A stretch of DNA of 64,000 nucleotides from Podospora pseudoanserina (taxonomy: Eukaryota > Ascomycota > Sordariomycetes > Sordariales > Podosporaceae), in contig NC_085920.1 of the NCBI RefSeq assembly GCF_035222485.1, positions 682,001-746,000 of the forward strand. Reading direction: 5' to 3'. Shown here piece by piece: positions 11,089 through 23,133 of this stretch (positions within the stretch are counted from its first letter, which is position 1; every line of letters starts with the position of its first letter). The notes below the pieces were generated by a model, which was not told where the DNA came from, did no database searches, and was given only the letters and a program-made list of their open reading frames with translations. A program made the translations under genes and the position numbers.

Positions 11089-13943
11089 AGTGATGATCAG
11101 CCAAGCGTTCTGCTCAGATCAACAAAACTTGTTTTCGTATGAGGTCTATCAGAGACAAGATGGTCATTCCTGTCGATCCAAGTAGGAAAAGGAAACATCC
11201 CGTGGCCAGAGAAGGGCCGCTGCCTGTCACCTATATATCTCAAGGGAGGCTCTTTCCTCACACCTCAACAAGCCCGCGGGGCAAGCGTCTACCGACCTCT
11301 CAGCACCGCAAAGACTTCCCACCACCACCACACTCCCACACGCAAAACCACACCATTGGCAAGCTGCGCGGGGAGTCCGTCAAAAGTGATCATGTCACAG
11401 AGCCCAGAACCGAGAGAGCGGGCCGGGAAAGCGGGACTTTGTTCGTTGGTGTGTGCGGCATCCCAAAGCCTCGTCCGACCTCCCGAGGAACGGCCCACGA
11501 GTGGTCAAGATCGTCAGCTTCCGAGACTTTCAATGCCCAGGCGCGGTCTGTGAGCTGGCGTGCGTTGTCTTGCAGTGGGAGGCCACGCACGGGTGACCGG
11601 CATGGATGACTATCGCAATTCATTGATTCCGAAGCCCATATCCAAAGCTTTTACTTCTGGTGCCTGAGTTTTGATACTACAAAACACATCTCCAGAAAAC
11701 CACAACCCACACTGTCGGTAACACCACCTGCACAAAACTAACTGCCGTAACACGATAGAAGAATAAGAAGGTGGGCAAGCAAAACGGGTTCGAGGCAACC
11801 AAGTGAGACAAATGATTGTCCAAAGGTGGTGTGCTACTCTCCAACATAATTCGTCAGTCCGACACCCATCTAGCGTCTTGTGGCGCCCTTTTGGAAGTTC
11901 TTCGATTTTGGGGAATCTCAGCCCAGTCGATGCCGGACTAGAACCTTCAAAAAGTCGGCTTCAAAAGATATTGTAAGCCGCATTTCCTTTTTGAGAAGGG
12001 CCAGAGGTTGAAGCTCGGCCATGATCGGGCCCGTCTGGTTGGGTCATCCGTGATGCTTGGGTCGATTGGGGGGTAGTCAGCATAGCTTTGGACTATGCAC
12101 ACTGGGCATGTTCCCCCAGCTGAGCGGCATTTGTTTTCTGAGCCTGACGATGGTTTGTCAGAGCTTGGCATTTACCTCGCTCTGAGCCCACTTTGCTTGG
12201 CCAAAGGGAGAGGATTGGTGAGGATTCGGGATCAATTCTCACTAAGAACTAGGACATGTTACCCAACTCACTGTTTTGTGAAAGTCGGCCAGACGGGTTA
12301 GGAAGCTGAAGGCTCAAAAGCTAGCATATATGCAAGTTCGTCACGAGATGATGGGCGAGTGGTATAGATTTTGGGCCGCCACATATTTTGGGGTCTTCTC
12401 TGCTGCATGTAGACCACCTACCTTACCCGACGACACCGACAGTTCGGCTGCCGGACCTGCGAGGCTTACACCTTCCCTTACCTCCCCACCAATACCGACC
12501 GAGATACCGGACCTACCGAGCTACCGATGCGAAATACCATTCATTCCAGTTGAGACTTGCCTACTGCAGTGATAAGGTCGGAACTCAGATCACACTGGTA
12601 GCCACTTTGTTCACCCACCCCCACGTGCCGCAGTGATCGGGGATGGTATTTGATGCCTGGGTTCAGTTTCATCTCCGAATTTGCGAGGAATATCGGATGG
12701 ATAATATCTTGAGCCCGAAAAACTACTCTTTCTTGTTCATATCACCGGTTGCCATTTCCAGAAAGCGATCTGATGAATGCCTCTATGCCGAGATGAACTG
12801 GGAATCCGATATCAGTTGGGTGGTGCCTGTTCCATCACCCGAGCAGGGCATGCCGGGTTTAAGCACACATCAAAAGGGGGGATGCATAACACAGAATGAT
12901 CGTGGTGGCTCTTTGTTGTGTTACTTGGCCATTTGGAAGTTGTGGGTGAAAAAGAGAGATTTGAAACATTTTGCTGAGCCGCCTTCAACACTGATTGCTG
13001 TTGTTCTTGTTGCACATATCTATCTTGCAGGAACCAGATCTCAAACAAAAGTGCTCGAAAGGGGACCTGTGTCTGCAGACCATGAAAAAAAACTACTCTG
13101 CTAAGCCCTGTTGCCCCGGAGTCGAGGTAACTTTCTTTTTTGTTGTGCGGCTTGGACTGTGAAACTAAGGGTTTGTTGAGAATCATATGGCGTTGTTCAG
13201 TGATCGGTCAAAATTCAGGAATAATTTCAACAAATTTGGGAGATTTATCCGTGTCCCATCCGGCCAGAATTTAACACGCAACTGCAAGATAAACTTTTCG
13301 CTCCCCGTCCTATTTCGTTGGACAATGCTATCCTTCCCGGCCTGTTGGGTCGTTGGCTCAAACCACAGAGCCCCAAAACCAAATTCCTACCTAACCTGGT
13401 TCACCACACAAGGTCACGGTCATGTTAAACCAAATGGCAGGATATGTTCCGAATGGTAGCTACCATAAAATTCATTCCGACTGTTGCTCGGTTCCGGTAG
13501 GTATCCCACTGACGACGCTCATGCGTGTGAGATAAACCCTGTAATGCTTTGTGCGTCAATGTTGGTTATGTGAAATGCACCAACAACAACTACAACAACC
13601 ATTTTATTGAAGAGGTTTAAGCGCCCGTTCAAACCGTTCGCTTATTCTTTAAGGTAACCCTCGGTTGTCAACATCGCCAGTCTAGCCCCGGTTCATAAGT
13701 CGAGGTTGGCACTGCCCCATGCTCTTGACAGCCTCGTGGCTTTCAAGACTCGATCGGGGATCATCTTTCAAATTAAAGAAAACCGGGGTTGCTTTGAAAT
13801 CTTATACCCCGTGTAGTCTGCAACTAGTATTATACAAGGTAATATAGTCCCAGGATAGAAGTATACGTAACTAGAATTTGAAATGGCAAACATCAATTCA
13901 GGACCGTCATTAGCATCAATCTAGCCATCATCGAAAAACCCCC
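11089..13943. other. Intergenic region, no gene seen
   Basis: It should contain upstream sequence for the small gene at 10765-11007 and the 3' flank of the GH79 gene. The only frame with some protein-like character is 11947-12171 (minus, ATG start, 74 residues, with a CPVC motif), but nothing in it could be recognised. The remainder shows no repeats of note and no RNA gene that I could detect. Confidence 0.4.
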
Positions 13944-15701
13944 TCAAAACACCAACAAAGCCGCGCTCGAATCCTCAACCCCAACCTTCACCCTCCCCAT
14001 CCTATCAACCTCCACCTCCTCCCCCGTAGTAACATTCCCCATCCTCGCCGGCCTCCCCTGATCAAGCTCATAGTTGTAACTCCACCCATCCCAACTAATC
14101 CCCGTAACGGCATCACTCCCGTTAGCCCTCAACCTCTGCACTTTGACCTTTTGCCTGTACCCAACCGTCACCCCAACATCAACCCCCGCCCTCTTCCCCA
14201 AACCCCCCAGTTGAAAAGAATACTCCACGCTCCCTCTCTTCGGCGGATTGGGAAGTGGAACTAGTCCCTCCCCGTCAACCGTGGTGTTATAACCCCTCAT
14301 ATTAATCACCACAACTCTCGACAAAATTCCACCATGGTAAATCGCATATGCCGCCTCGCGGTGCCAAGTCAACGGAATGTTCACCACCTCCACCTTCTCA
14401 TGTCTCCCCAGGGCGGCAGCTGTGGCGATATTGCCGTAGTAAGGGGGTTTTGTCCCTATGCTCGTAACGTTCGTCTCTATTGGTTGCCAGGATGCATACT
14501 AACCCCGTCAACACACTATTTGCCGCAAGTTATTTGAGAGAGACAAACCCGGTAGTTAGTCCCCTGGTGCATATGCACCCTTTTGAATCCTTTGCTCGCG
14601 GCATAGAGGTTAAAGTCTACCACCCAGAGCGCCGCGCCAAAAGTGTTGGATAGCCCTGGGCGGCCTTGGTTGTAGAGCGAGTTTGTCTCCCCGAATATGG
14701 GCGGTGGAGCGCCCGGATCGAGGGAGACGATCCGGTAGTATTCGGCTGCTTGGGCGTTCACTGACCGGGCGGTGACGGTGTGGTTTAGGAGTGTGGATTG
14801 GAGGGTTACGCCTGGGGTTGTGGCGCCCGAGATGTAGCTGGGAGGTGTCAGTGGGGAGTAGTGAGTTGATATGGAAAGAAAAAAAGGTAGCTGGACCAGA
14901 AACATACTTGTGCGTCGAATACAACCTGACATTCCTGCCACTATTCAAACCAGCTGCCCAGCTCACATGCGCCTTTAGCCTGTTACCAACGCCTCCATGA
15001 GAAGGTGCCATATATCCATACTCACTCTCACGAGCAAGGTCAGGGCAGTGTTGCCTTACCAGAGCATGTATCGTCCTCGTTCCGTTCTGCCACTGCCACA
15101 CATAGGTGCTTTCGTTCCAACTCGGAGGTCGAATTGGGCCTTGGGCAGCGGTTGAAAACAAATCCGGTTCGTTGCCATAACCCCATAGATAGAGTTTCCC
15201 GTCACTCAGTGCTTTGCAAGCGAGAGGGACTGTGTCGAGGAGTGTTTGCCACCCCTCTGAAGTATTGGCACCAAGGCCGAGGTTGAAGCCATGAGAGAAC
15301 TTGACATCCTTCCAGGTGCTGTAGGACTCAAAGTAGGAGGGACCAATGTAGATGGTGGTCGGATAATCGAGAGACCGCTTGGGATTGAAAGTGCCATTCA
15401 AGGCATATGGCAAAGAGGCGTTGTAGAGAGCATAATCCTGAGTGTTGCCTCCTACTCGGATGTACGGTTTCGTGCCGGTCAGGTGTCTAATGTTTTCCAA
15501 GAGGTTGTCCGAAAAGGTGTTCGGATGTGAGTTGTTTCCTGCAAAGTCAGGAAAGCTAGAGAACTCGATGCTGAAGCTCACAAAGCCGTCGAGGATCTCA
15601 TTGGCAGACGTGATGGACGTAGCGACTGGGAATTGACCTTGGACAAGTGAACCTGTCAAAAGAGAAAAGAAGACGGCCTGCTTCATGTTGGAAAACCGCA
15701 T
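13944..15701 (-). CDS. Secreted glycoside hydrolase family 79 protein (beta-glucuronidase type)
   Basis: There are three exons: 15701-14908, 14837-14549 and 14498-13944, giving 545 residues. Intron 1 (GTATGT...CCCAG) restores the family motif HNYISGATTPG across the junction. Intron 2 (GTTTGT...GTTAG, 50 bp) joins NYR to YASWQP. The N-terminus has a hydrophobic signal-peptide-like core (MKQAVFFSLLTGSLVQG); Met1 or Met6 could start. The domain is a (beta/alpha)8 barrel with the acid/base Glu178 in WGYGNEPDL and the nucleophile Glu315 in FGETNSLYNQG. A beta-sandwich C-terminal domain follows. These two glutamates, about 137 residues apart, are what GH79 retains. The family cleaves beta-linked (4-O-methyl-)glucuronic acid from glycans such as arabinogalactan proteins. 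Several NxS/NxT sites fit secretion. Confidence 0.88.
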
Positions 15702-16260
15702 AATTCAAAAACAGCATCTCCCAGACATCGCGGGCAATTCCCCTCATCTTGAAGCGGACAGCAGCAGCAAAAATACATGAAAACACCCAACACCACACGA
15801 GTCCACTAATGTCGTGTGTCAGGCTAAATGGTTCACTTGATCACCACTCTGCACCCTGAATGGATCAAAACCAATTCGGCTTGAGTGATCGACATGGAAG
15901 GTGAGTACGGCATAGGCCCCGGAAAATGAGGCCAGACAGGAGTGATCACCAGGTTCCACAAGAATCTCAGCGTGGAATGAACATCTGGCTCGTGCTTCTG
16001 GGGGAGGGATCCGGGATTCTGGAGATGTTCCACTTGGAATGTGTCGGTACCGTGAGACGAACGGGGATTGTTCTGGGGAAATAGATATTTTGCTGGTTAA
16101 GGAAGGCAATGCTTGTAAGTGGTCAATTGCAGCACTCAGCGCGGGCAGTGCGGGGCAGCATGGGAGGAGTTGGGGAACAGAAACATTGATGAGCGTCTCT
16201 GTGAGAGGCAGGTGCAGTCTAGGATCAAACACGATGAGGGTTGACTTGAGATACTTGGCA
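15702..16260. other. Upstream region of the GH79 gene with an unexplained open frame
   Basis: This should hold the GH79 promoter. On the minus strand a frame running 16427-15819 stays open for 202 codons and contains protein-like stretches (FDPRLHLPLTETLIN; EILVEPGDHSCLASF). It overlaps the possible spliced gene at 16261-16606 in another frame. No family was recognised and no unique exon model could be chosen, so it is recorded here and not as a CDS. Confidence 0.35.
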
Positions 16261-16606
16261 CTAGAGTATCCTTGCCCTGGGAGAAACAACCTCGGCAGCT
16301 CTCTGCTTGAGGTATACCGTCGGTATGTTCGGGACATGGTGTTTCTGTGTAGTCTTGGCGGCGGGGTGTTTGATGTCGTCAAGTGTGGGGTAGCTGTCCT
16401 TCTGCCATTGTAGACAAGAAACCTCAAGACGACGAGATATTGCTGTTGGGGTTTTTTCCTAGCTGGTGATCATAGTCAAAGCCCCTCAAGAAACTCACGA
16501 CTTCCTCTTTGGGGTTGTTTGAAGTCAAGACAAGCTCAGGGCCGATGTTAGGCGCCGAGGCATTCTCCACTGCATCCGGGGCATGCGGAGGTCGTCTGAT
16601 TGTCAT
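16261..16606 (-). CDS. Possible small spliced gene, 82 residues
   Basis: Exon 1 would run 16606-16499 (ATG, 36 codons, ending KEEV). A strong GTGAGT donor at 16498 and a GGCAG acceptor at 16402 define a 97-bp intron, and exon 2 runs 16401-16261 to TAG. The junction is in frame and gives a hydrophilic product. Its second half reads DSYPTLDDIKHPAAK and then VYLKQRAAEVVSPRARIL, which looks protein-like and not random. There is no signal peptide, no membrane segment and no family I recognise. It lies between the GH79 gene and the divergently oriented dehydrogenase gene, 284 bp from the latter's ATG. Other splice choices are possible; the model is tentative. Confidence 0.3.
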
Positions 16607-16890
16607 GCAACGCTCTCGACGTCATTGATCAATGGGGAATCTAGAATGCCCAAAAGAGACAGCCTCACCACTTCTTAGTGACTGTATGTAGAAACTAAGG
16701 TAAGTTTCAACCCATAGCGGAGCCGTAGATAGCCAGCTTGTCCCGAGGCGCATCCGCACTCGCAACCAAGTCTCCATCCACTCAAGCGTCATCCATCCCT
16801 ATCGCTTCTGCATTTCCGGGGCCGACCCTTTAGGTCCTCTTTTTCATTCTTGTGCATTCTCCTCTGCACGACACACACCATCATCTCAAA

Positions 16891-18526
16891 ATGCTCTTTC
16901 AAAAAGCTCTTACTTCCACAGCCCGCATCGCAACCCGCTCTCATCAGTTCCGGTCACCTCTCACCTCCTTCTCACGTCTCTCATCCACAATGGCTCCTAA
17001 GGTGAGTATACCTCGGCTCGCATATCACTTCACCCTCTGACACATCCCAGCTTCGAGACCCCTCCCTCTTCAAACAAAACGTCTGCTATGTCAACGGGGA
17101 ATGGATCCCCGCCAAATCCGGCAAAACCTTTGAAGTCCACGACCCAGCCACAGAGCAACTAATCGGCACCTGCCCCGAATTCACCGCAGAGGACACCCGC
17201 CTCGCCATCTCCCACGCCGAAACCGCGTTCGAGTCCTTCCGGCACAAGACCGGCCGTGAGCGCTCCAAGCTCCTCCGCAAGTGGTACGACCTCGTCGTCG
17301 AAAACGCCGACGACCTCGCCACCCTCATCACCTGGGAGAACGGCAAGCCTACGGCCGATGCCAAAGGCGAAGTAACCTACGCGGCCAATTTCTTTGAATG
17401 GTTCAGTGAGGAGGCCCCCCGTATTTACGGGGATACCATCCCTTCCTCCATCCCAGGAAACCGCGTCATCACCATCAAAGAACCGGTTGGCGTCTGCGGG
17501 CTGATAACACCATGGAACTTCCCCGCGGCTATGATCACCCGTAAAATCGGCCCTGCTCTGGCAGTGGGTTGTTCAGTGGTGGTGAAAGCCCCCGGTGAGA
17601 CCCCCTTCACCCCACTGGCCCTCGCCGAGCTCGCCCACCGCGCCGGTGTGCCCCCAGGAGTGGTAAACGTCGTCACGGCGAGCGAAAACACCCCCGAAGT
17701 CGGCAAGGAACTCACCACCAACCCTACCGTCCGCAAAATCTCCTTCACCGGCTCGACCCCGGTGGGCAAGCTGCTCATGAAGCAGTGTTCGACTACTCTC
17801 AAAAAACTCTCCCTCGAACTAGGGGGTAACGCCCCCTTTATCGTCTTTGACGACGCTGATGTTGACCTTGCGGTTGCGGGGGCGATTGCTTCTAAATTCC
17901 GCTCTTCAGGACAGACGTGTGTCTGCGCCAACCGGATCTTTGTTCAGAGGGGTGTGTATGACGAGTTTGCCTCGAAATTCGCCGCCAAGGTCAAGGAGTT
18001 CAAGGTTGGTAACGGGTTCGAAAATGGCACCACGCATGGCCCCCTGATCCACCACAAGGCCATCTCCAAGGTGGAGGAACACGTCCGGGACGCGGAGAAG
18101 AAGGGCGCCAAGGTTTTGCTTGGAGGAAACAAACTCCCGGATTTGGGACCTAACTTTTATGAGCCGACGGTGATTTCGGGGATGAAGGTTGATATGGCCA
18201 TGGCATCGGAGGAAACGTTTGGGCCGGTGGCGGGGCTGTTCCCGTTTGACACCGAGGAGGAGGTGGTCAGGATTGCAAACAACACCACTGTTGGGTTGGC
18301 GGGGTATTTCTTCTCGAGGGATCTGGAGAGGGTTCACCGGGTGGCGGAGCATTTGGAGGTTGGGATGGTGGGGGTGAACACGGGGTTGATTTCTGATCCG
18401 GCGAGCCCGTTTGGAGGAGTGAAAGAGAGCGGGTTTGGGAGGGAGGGGAGTTTGTATGGAATTGGGGAGTATCAAGTCACGAAGATGGTGACATATGGGG
18501 GGATGGGGAAGAAGTTGCAGTCGTGA
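16891..18526 (+). CDS. Succinate-semialdehyde dehydrogenase (NAD(P)+), aldehyde dehydrogenase family
   Basis: Exon 1 is 16891-17001, a 49-bp intron (GTGAGT...CCCAG) follows, and exon 2 is 17051-18526, giving 528 residues. The first 33 residues are rich in Arg/Ser/Thr without acids (MLFQKALTSTARIATRS...), as in a mitochondrial presequence; Met34 (SSTMAPK) could start a cytosolic form. The body is a full ALDH fold: ITPWNFPAAM near residue 150, FTGSTPVGK, Glu293 in LELGGN and the catalytic Cys327 in SSGQTCVCANR. The 34-residue spacing and the CVCANR context are typical of SSADH. The likely reaction is oxidation of succinate semialdehyde to succinate in the GABA shunt. Another semialdehyde substrate is possible. 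The C-terminus (FGGVKESGFGREGS) is also characteristic. Confidence 0.9.
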
Positions 18527-18888
18527 GAGGGGGGCGGATTATGAGATGTGAAAAGTTTTGAGCTTAGCCGGCGGGAGCAAAATGAGAATGTTGTCATGTT
18601 TACTTCCAATGTCATGATTGATTGTTCATGGCCTTTTTGTATTTTGAGCACTATCACTCATACCCTGACCTAGTTCTCTGTCCCTCAAGATCAAGAAAGA
18701 AACGAACGGACCCTGCCCAGTGTCTCTCTTCCACCCCAATCAGAGACAAGAAAGAATTAGAAATGTGATAAAAACACTGTGTCGACGACATAAAAATAAA
18801 AAAAAAGAGAGGACTGCTTTTTCTCGCAGGGGTATTCTCCTCCTTTCCTCACATAAAAATATCATACACTTCCCCCTTTTCCGTCCCC
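18527..18888. other. Intergenic region between convergent genes
   Basis: This is the shared 3' flank of the dehydrogenase (+) and the membrane protein (-). It is A-rich in the centre (AAAAATAAAAAAAAAG near 18791-18806) and would hold both polyadenylation regions. No gene is seen. Confidence 0.5.
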
Positions 18889-19920
18889 TCACCGATACGT
18901 ATCAACCCTCAAAGGCAACTTCCGATCCAGGGTATGGAAAGCCTGCGTCCTCGGCGTAAAAGGCGCGGGGTTATGCGTGAACCCACCACCACTGCTACTC
19001 CCCCCCGCAGCACCACTCATTTGTTGTTGTTGTTGTTGTTGTTGCAACTGTTGTTGATAATGCCCATAATACCCCCCACCCCCACTCTCCCCACTCCTCA
19101 GGACTAACCGGCGTGGTCATCTCCACGCTGACCCCCTTGTCCTTTTGCGCCGAGTTATAGCCGTATTCCTCCTCGTCGTCGCTGTCGTCCATCATGTCGA
19201 GCATTTTGTTGGGCCACATGGCCCAGATGGCGAAGCTAGTCTGGATGACGTATACCGCGCTATATATATCGCTGTTAGTTTTGTGATTGTGATGGGGGGA
19301 AAGATAGGGGGAGACAAACAGCATGTACACCGTCACGGCAAACGCCCCCTTGGACATTTGGCAGCTCTTGACGGCATTGTACGGGATGGCGAGGTCGCAC
19401 GATTTGCGGATGTACCACGGTGTCCAGCTCGGGTATCTCGGGTCGGCGTAGTCTGGTCCGGCTTGTCCGTACACGCTGACGGCGTAGAGCGCTGTGAGGG
19501 AGACGCCGACTGCGGTGCCGATGATGGGGTAGAAAATCTTCATGATGGTGGCGATCATCTTGGCGAGGAGGATGAAGAGGGAGACGATGGTGATGGCCAC
19601 GTTGAAGGTTGTTAGTCTGGCATAGAGGTTAGCATGTGAAAGTATGATCCTGGGGCGGATGAAAGAAAGGCATACGTTTGCGACCAGACAAACGGAATGG
19701 TCGGGAGCGGTCTATGGTTGGCATAGGCATACAGAATCATCGTCGGGCTCGAATTGAGCTTGTAGTCGGAGCCGATGCGCCAGAAGAGCGTCCTCCAGGC
19801 ATCCGGTTGCTGAACACCAAACAAAACAAGAAGAGGAATGATGCCGGCGAGCTCGGGAACCATGCCCCAATACAGAGGCCGCTTTGCTCGCCATGGGCGG
19901 TGGAGAATTCGGTAGCCCAT
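18889..19920 (-). CDS. Multipass membrane protein of unknown function
   Basis: ATG is at 19920. The exons are 19920-19676, 19616-19320, 19259-19109 and, tentatively, 19047-18889, giving 283 residues. Intron 1 joins VWSQT to LTTFNVAIT; intron 2 joins VTVYML to AVYVIQTSFAIW. Four hydrophobic segments are visible, at about residues 20-38, 80-100, 108-128 and 160-185. They are preceded by a basic N-terminus (YRILHRPWRAKRPLYWG) and followed by an acidic cytosolic-type tail (DMMDDSDDEEEYG). I recognise it as a type widespread in filamentous ascomycetes but know of no function. A conserved-looking C-terminus (TQAFHTLDRKLPLRVDTYR) lies in a different frame, reachable by a 61-bp GTTAGT...AACAG intron (19108-19048) or by a one-base shift. 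Without it the frame runs to 18995. Confidence 0.75.
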
Positions 19921-22900
19921 TGTGAATCGTCTTGGTGTTGAGACTTTTTAACCTGGTGATATCGAGGCTCGGCGCCGTCGACTTGAATATATATATGTCG
20001 ATGTCGTCCCACTTCCAAACAAAAAACCCAGCAAAATCGCCGGCTCGTGAGGCTATCTCACATCGATCTCCCGTCGCAATCGCAGTCGGTCCCCCGGTGA
20101 GACACACACACTGCCCGCCAAAACCCACGTCTTCAATTGGCGATCGCAAAGAGTGTCGCAAAGGTCGCCTTGGGGTTCACAAATCGCACATCACGGGGGG
20201 AGCAGAAATAAGAGGCGGGGAAAAGATACAGGCGAACCGTGATTCTATATTAAAAGCTGCAATTCCCATCGCATTTTCGGGGTCTCTGGAAGCAACCAAC
20301 CAGCCGTCCATCCCCCTCTCTTGTGTGTCCATGCCGTGCTGTGCTGCCGCCCAGACCAGAGGCGATAGCCTGAAAAGATGCAGCTGGTCGGTCAATCACA
20401 GCTTGACGATCCAATGAGAGACCCGAGCAAGCGTCGTTGCGGCGTTGCTGTAAGCGCCCAGTTGTCGGACCCCTCGCCCAATCACAGCGGCGTCTCGCGG
20501 TGAACAGCAGGGGGCTGACGGCTGCTGCCGGGCTGCTGCCGGGTTGCGAGGGGTGACGTGAACATTGTTCGGCAGCTGGGAGAATAGCTTGATGTCTGCT
20601 TCGCCAGAGAGACTCACCTCATGGTTGAACAGGTGAGTGAGATTGTCAGTGAGTGATAAGAGTGCGAAGCCCTCCCGAGTTTGTGGATGTGCCGTGTCAT
20701 TTTTGGCGGGCGCATGGCGTGCCCAGTTCTGGTTGGCCAGAACATCGAAACAGTTCTTCCTCGTGGTGTGTTCATTTGTGTGCCCACCACAGGCGCGCGC
20801 CGGGCATTGTCGCATCCAAGTTCTCATCACCCATCATCATCATCACCCGTCACCCGAAAGCCTGCCCTCCGCGGCATGTCGGCCGCCGTTGCTGCCGTGC
20901 TGCCGTGCTGCCGTTGAGCGGCTGAGCGGACGGGAGGCGGCGCCGACGGAACTTGCCAGTGGGTGCCGGTGCGGTCTCAGCGTCCGTGCGTTCGGGCACC
21001 CGTCCTGGCTTCCAGATTGGTCGGCATCGTGAACTGTGCTGCACTCAATCTGTTGACAGTGTGCTCCTGTCGTGAGTGTTTTCCAAATATGTCTCCATAT
21101 TCCAAGGTACATTTGGAACCCTGAGGAAGAAATCCATGTAAACTCTTCAATGCTGTAGGTCAACGATTTGTGGATGGCCGGAAAAGCTGCAATGTGGATT
21201 TTCAGCTTCAGCTCGGAATTAGCTCCGTAGCGCGAATGCGAAACCTCCGCGCTGCTGTGAGGCACCGTTACGTATTACGGATACCAAGCTCCGATCGAGA
21301 TTCCGAAAGGCCGGGGCTGGCCTCGGCAGAAACGGAGGTCTGCACCGTTTGTTTTCAGACCAGCCTTTTTTGTTGCTCAGATCGAGATAATGCACAACAT
21401 CGGGTTAGTTTGCGATTACGGCCGCGTCTTGGACGAATGCCACGGGCGGGCGGTCTGGAGGGGTAGCATTACATTGGAAAAACCTCACGCCCCCCACTAA
21501 AGAAATCAGTTATACAAGCGAGTGGCAGACATTGCAAAAACTGTCAAATGCCACGACACGACGAAAACAAGAGAATCTGGGCGACTGTGAGGGATCGAGG
21601 AGATGGGATTTTAAAATGCCGCTCTCACCCTTCATGGGAATTTGGCTGGCTCCTCCTCCTGCCAGCAGCATCAGGCCATTTCCTCACACGGAAGACATGC
21701 TGCTTGGCTTGTGATTGGGTTGACTCGTGATCTCAGAGGGAGCCAAGCGGAAGGGCGGGAATAGGCCCTTCTGGAACATGAGATCGGCACCGTCGCTCAC
21801 TGGAGCCCGTACGGCGTTACATAAACGGGGGGCCGGGCTGTCGTTTGAGTATTGGGTTGAGGAGCGCACACAACATACCCGTTGTAGAGGGCTCAGCTCA
21901 CGATGCCGGCTGCCAATGGATGGTAATGGAATCTCGGCAGAAGGATGAGGGTTGCGATGGCAGGCAGAGATCCCGATTGCACTCCATGTGTTCGGCAGGA
22001 ACGGCCAGCGCACGGAGTAGGTATCAGCGTATCGGCTGGCTGGCGACGTGAAATACGGCGTAAATTGCAGGGGCCCGTGGTATTGTTGTAGCACCAACCC
22101 GGGGCTAGACCTCGATGGGCCTTTCTACCCCTGCTCCTTCGATCATGCTTTGCTGGGGAAGCTCTCGAAACCTCATCAGTCCACTTTTGACGCACCGTTT
22201 TACGGATCCGTACGGGTACAGCAACAGCAACAGCAACTGCAACAGCAACAGCAGGAGTGAACAAAGGACCAGCTTCCTCACCAACAAGTCTGCTGAAAAC
22301 GCTGAATCCCCGCGCTACTCATTGGTTCAAGCAGGCCTTCTCAGCCTGTCGGGCTGTCTGTCTCTCATCAAGCGTATCCATAGAGTCCAGGCACGGTTGG
22401 GCTCTGTCTGTTATTCTCCAACGTCGCTTTTCCCCGCGACACCCAAAGTCCACCGCTCGCCGTGCTTCCCACTCCCCAAAAAGTTACTTTTCTTAGTCAG
22501 TCTACCAGTTTCGATTTTCGATTTCGATTTCGATTTCGATTTCGATTTTCGATTTGCATGACCACCTGCCCGCCCGAGACTTTCCAAAGTGCAAACCCTA
22601 TCCTATCCTGTGCCCTCTCGTCGAAATTCTTAGTTTGTCTAGGTTCTAGGTTGCTCACCACCGCGAGATCGCTGCTTGATTCGAGGCACTGCTGAGCGAA
22701 GAAAACTCGCCAACGGCAACAAGAAAACACGAATCAACAAAGTATCCAGGGCCAAGCTACCGCATGCGACAGCACATATCAACTCACTTCTCCACTCATT
22801 GCTAGGAACACGAGCGTTCGAACGAGTCTTTCATCCCAATAAAACGGTCCAGAGCGTCAAAAAGAACAGCAGGGAAGGTTCATCCCATCTTTGGAACAAG

Positions 22901-23133
22901 CAGTCAATGGCCAGCTGCTCGGGAGCGTCTGGTATCTAAAAGGATCAACCCCTGTTTGGTTGTCCGTCTACGGCTTCTGTCGGTCGCGGTTGTAGGTGGC
23001 GGAACATTGATAGACTTTCCCGCCGCTCTCTCGCTCGTAGATTGAGGTTGGTGCTGCGTGCGAGCTTGCTCGAGGAAATCGCCCCTTTGGGCTACTGGGG
23101 GACTTCTGATATAGACCTGTCGCTCACTTGGGC
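19921..23133. other. Intergenic region between divergent genes, with simple repeats
   Basis: It contains the promoters of the membrane-protein gene (minus) and the histidine kinase gene (plus). A TATATATAT word lies at about 19988-19996. A (CAGCAA)n-like tract is at about 22216-22256 and a TTTCGA-type hexamer repeat at 22509-22555. The stretch 22560-23133, which precedes the kinase ATG, is likely its leader. No open frame with recognisable features was found on either strand. Confidence 0.45.
22509..22555. repeat. (GATTTC)n hexanucleotide microsatellite
   Basis: About seven tandem copies of a 6-7-bp unit (CGATTT/CGATTTT). It lies roughly 600 bp upstream of the hybrid histidine kinase start codon, in presumed promoter or leader DNA. 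Confidence 0.85.

Noticed and set aside
11947-12171. ATG-initiated 74-codon minus-strand frame with a CPVC motif
   Set aside because: Reads partly protein-like but is isolated, with no family and no clear start context.
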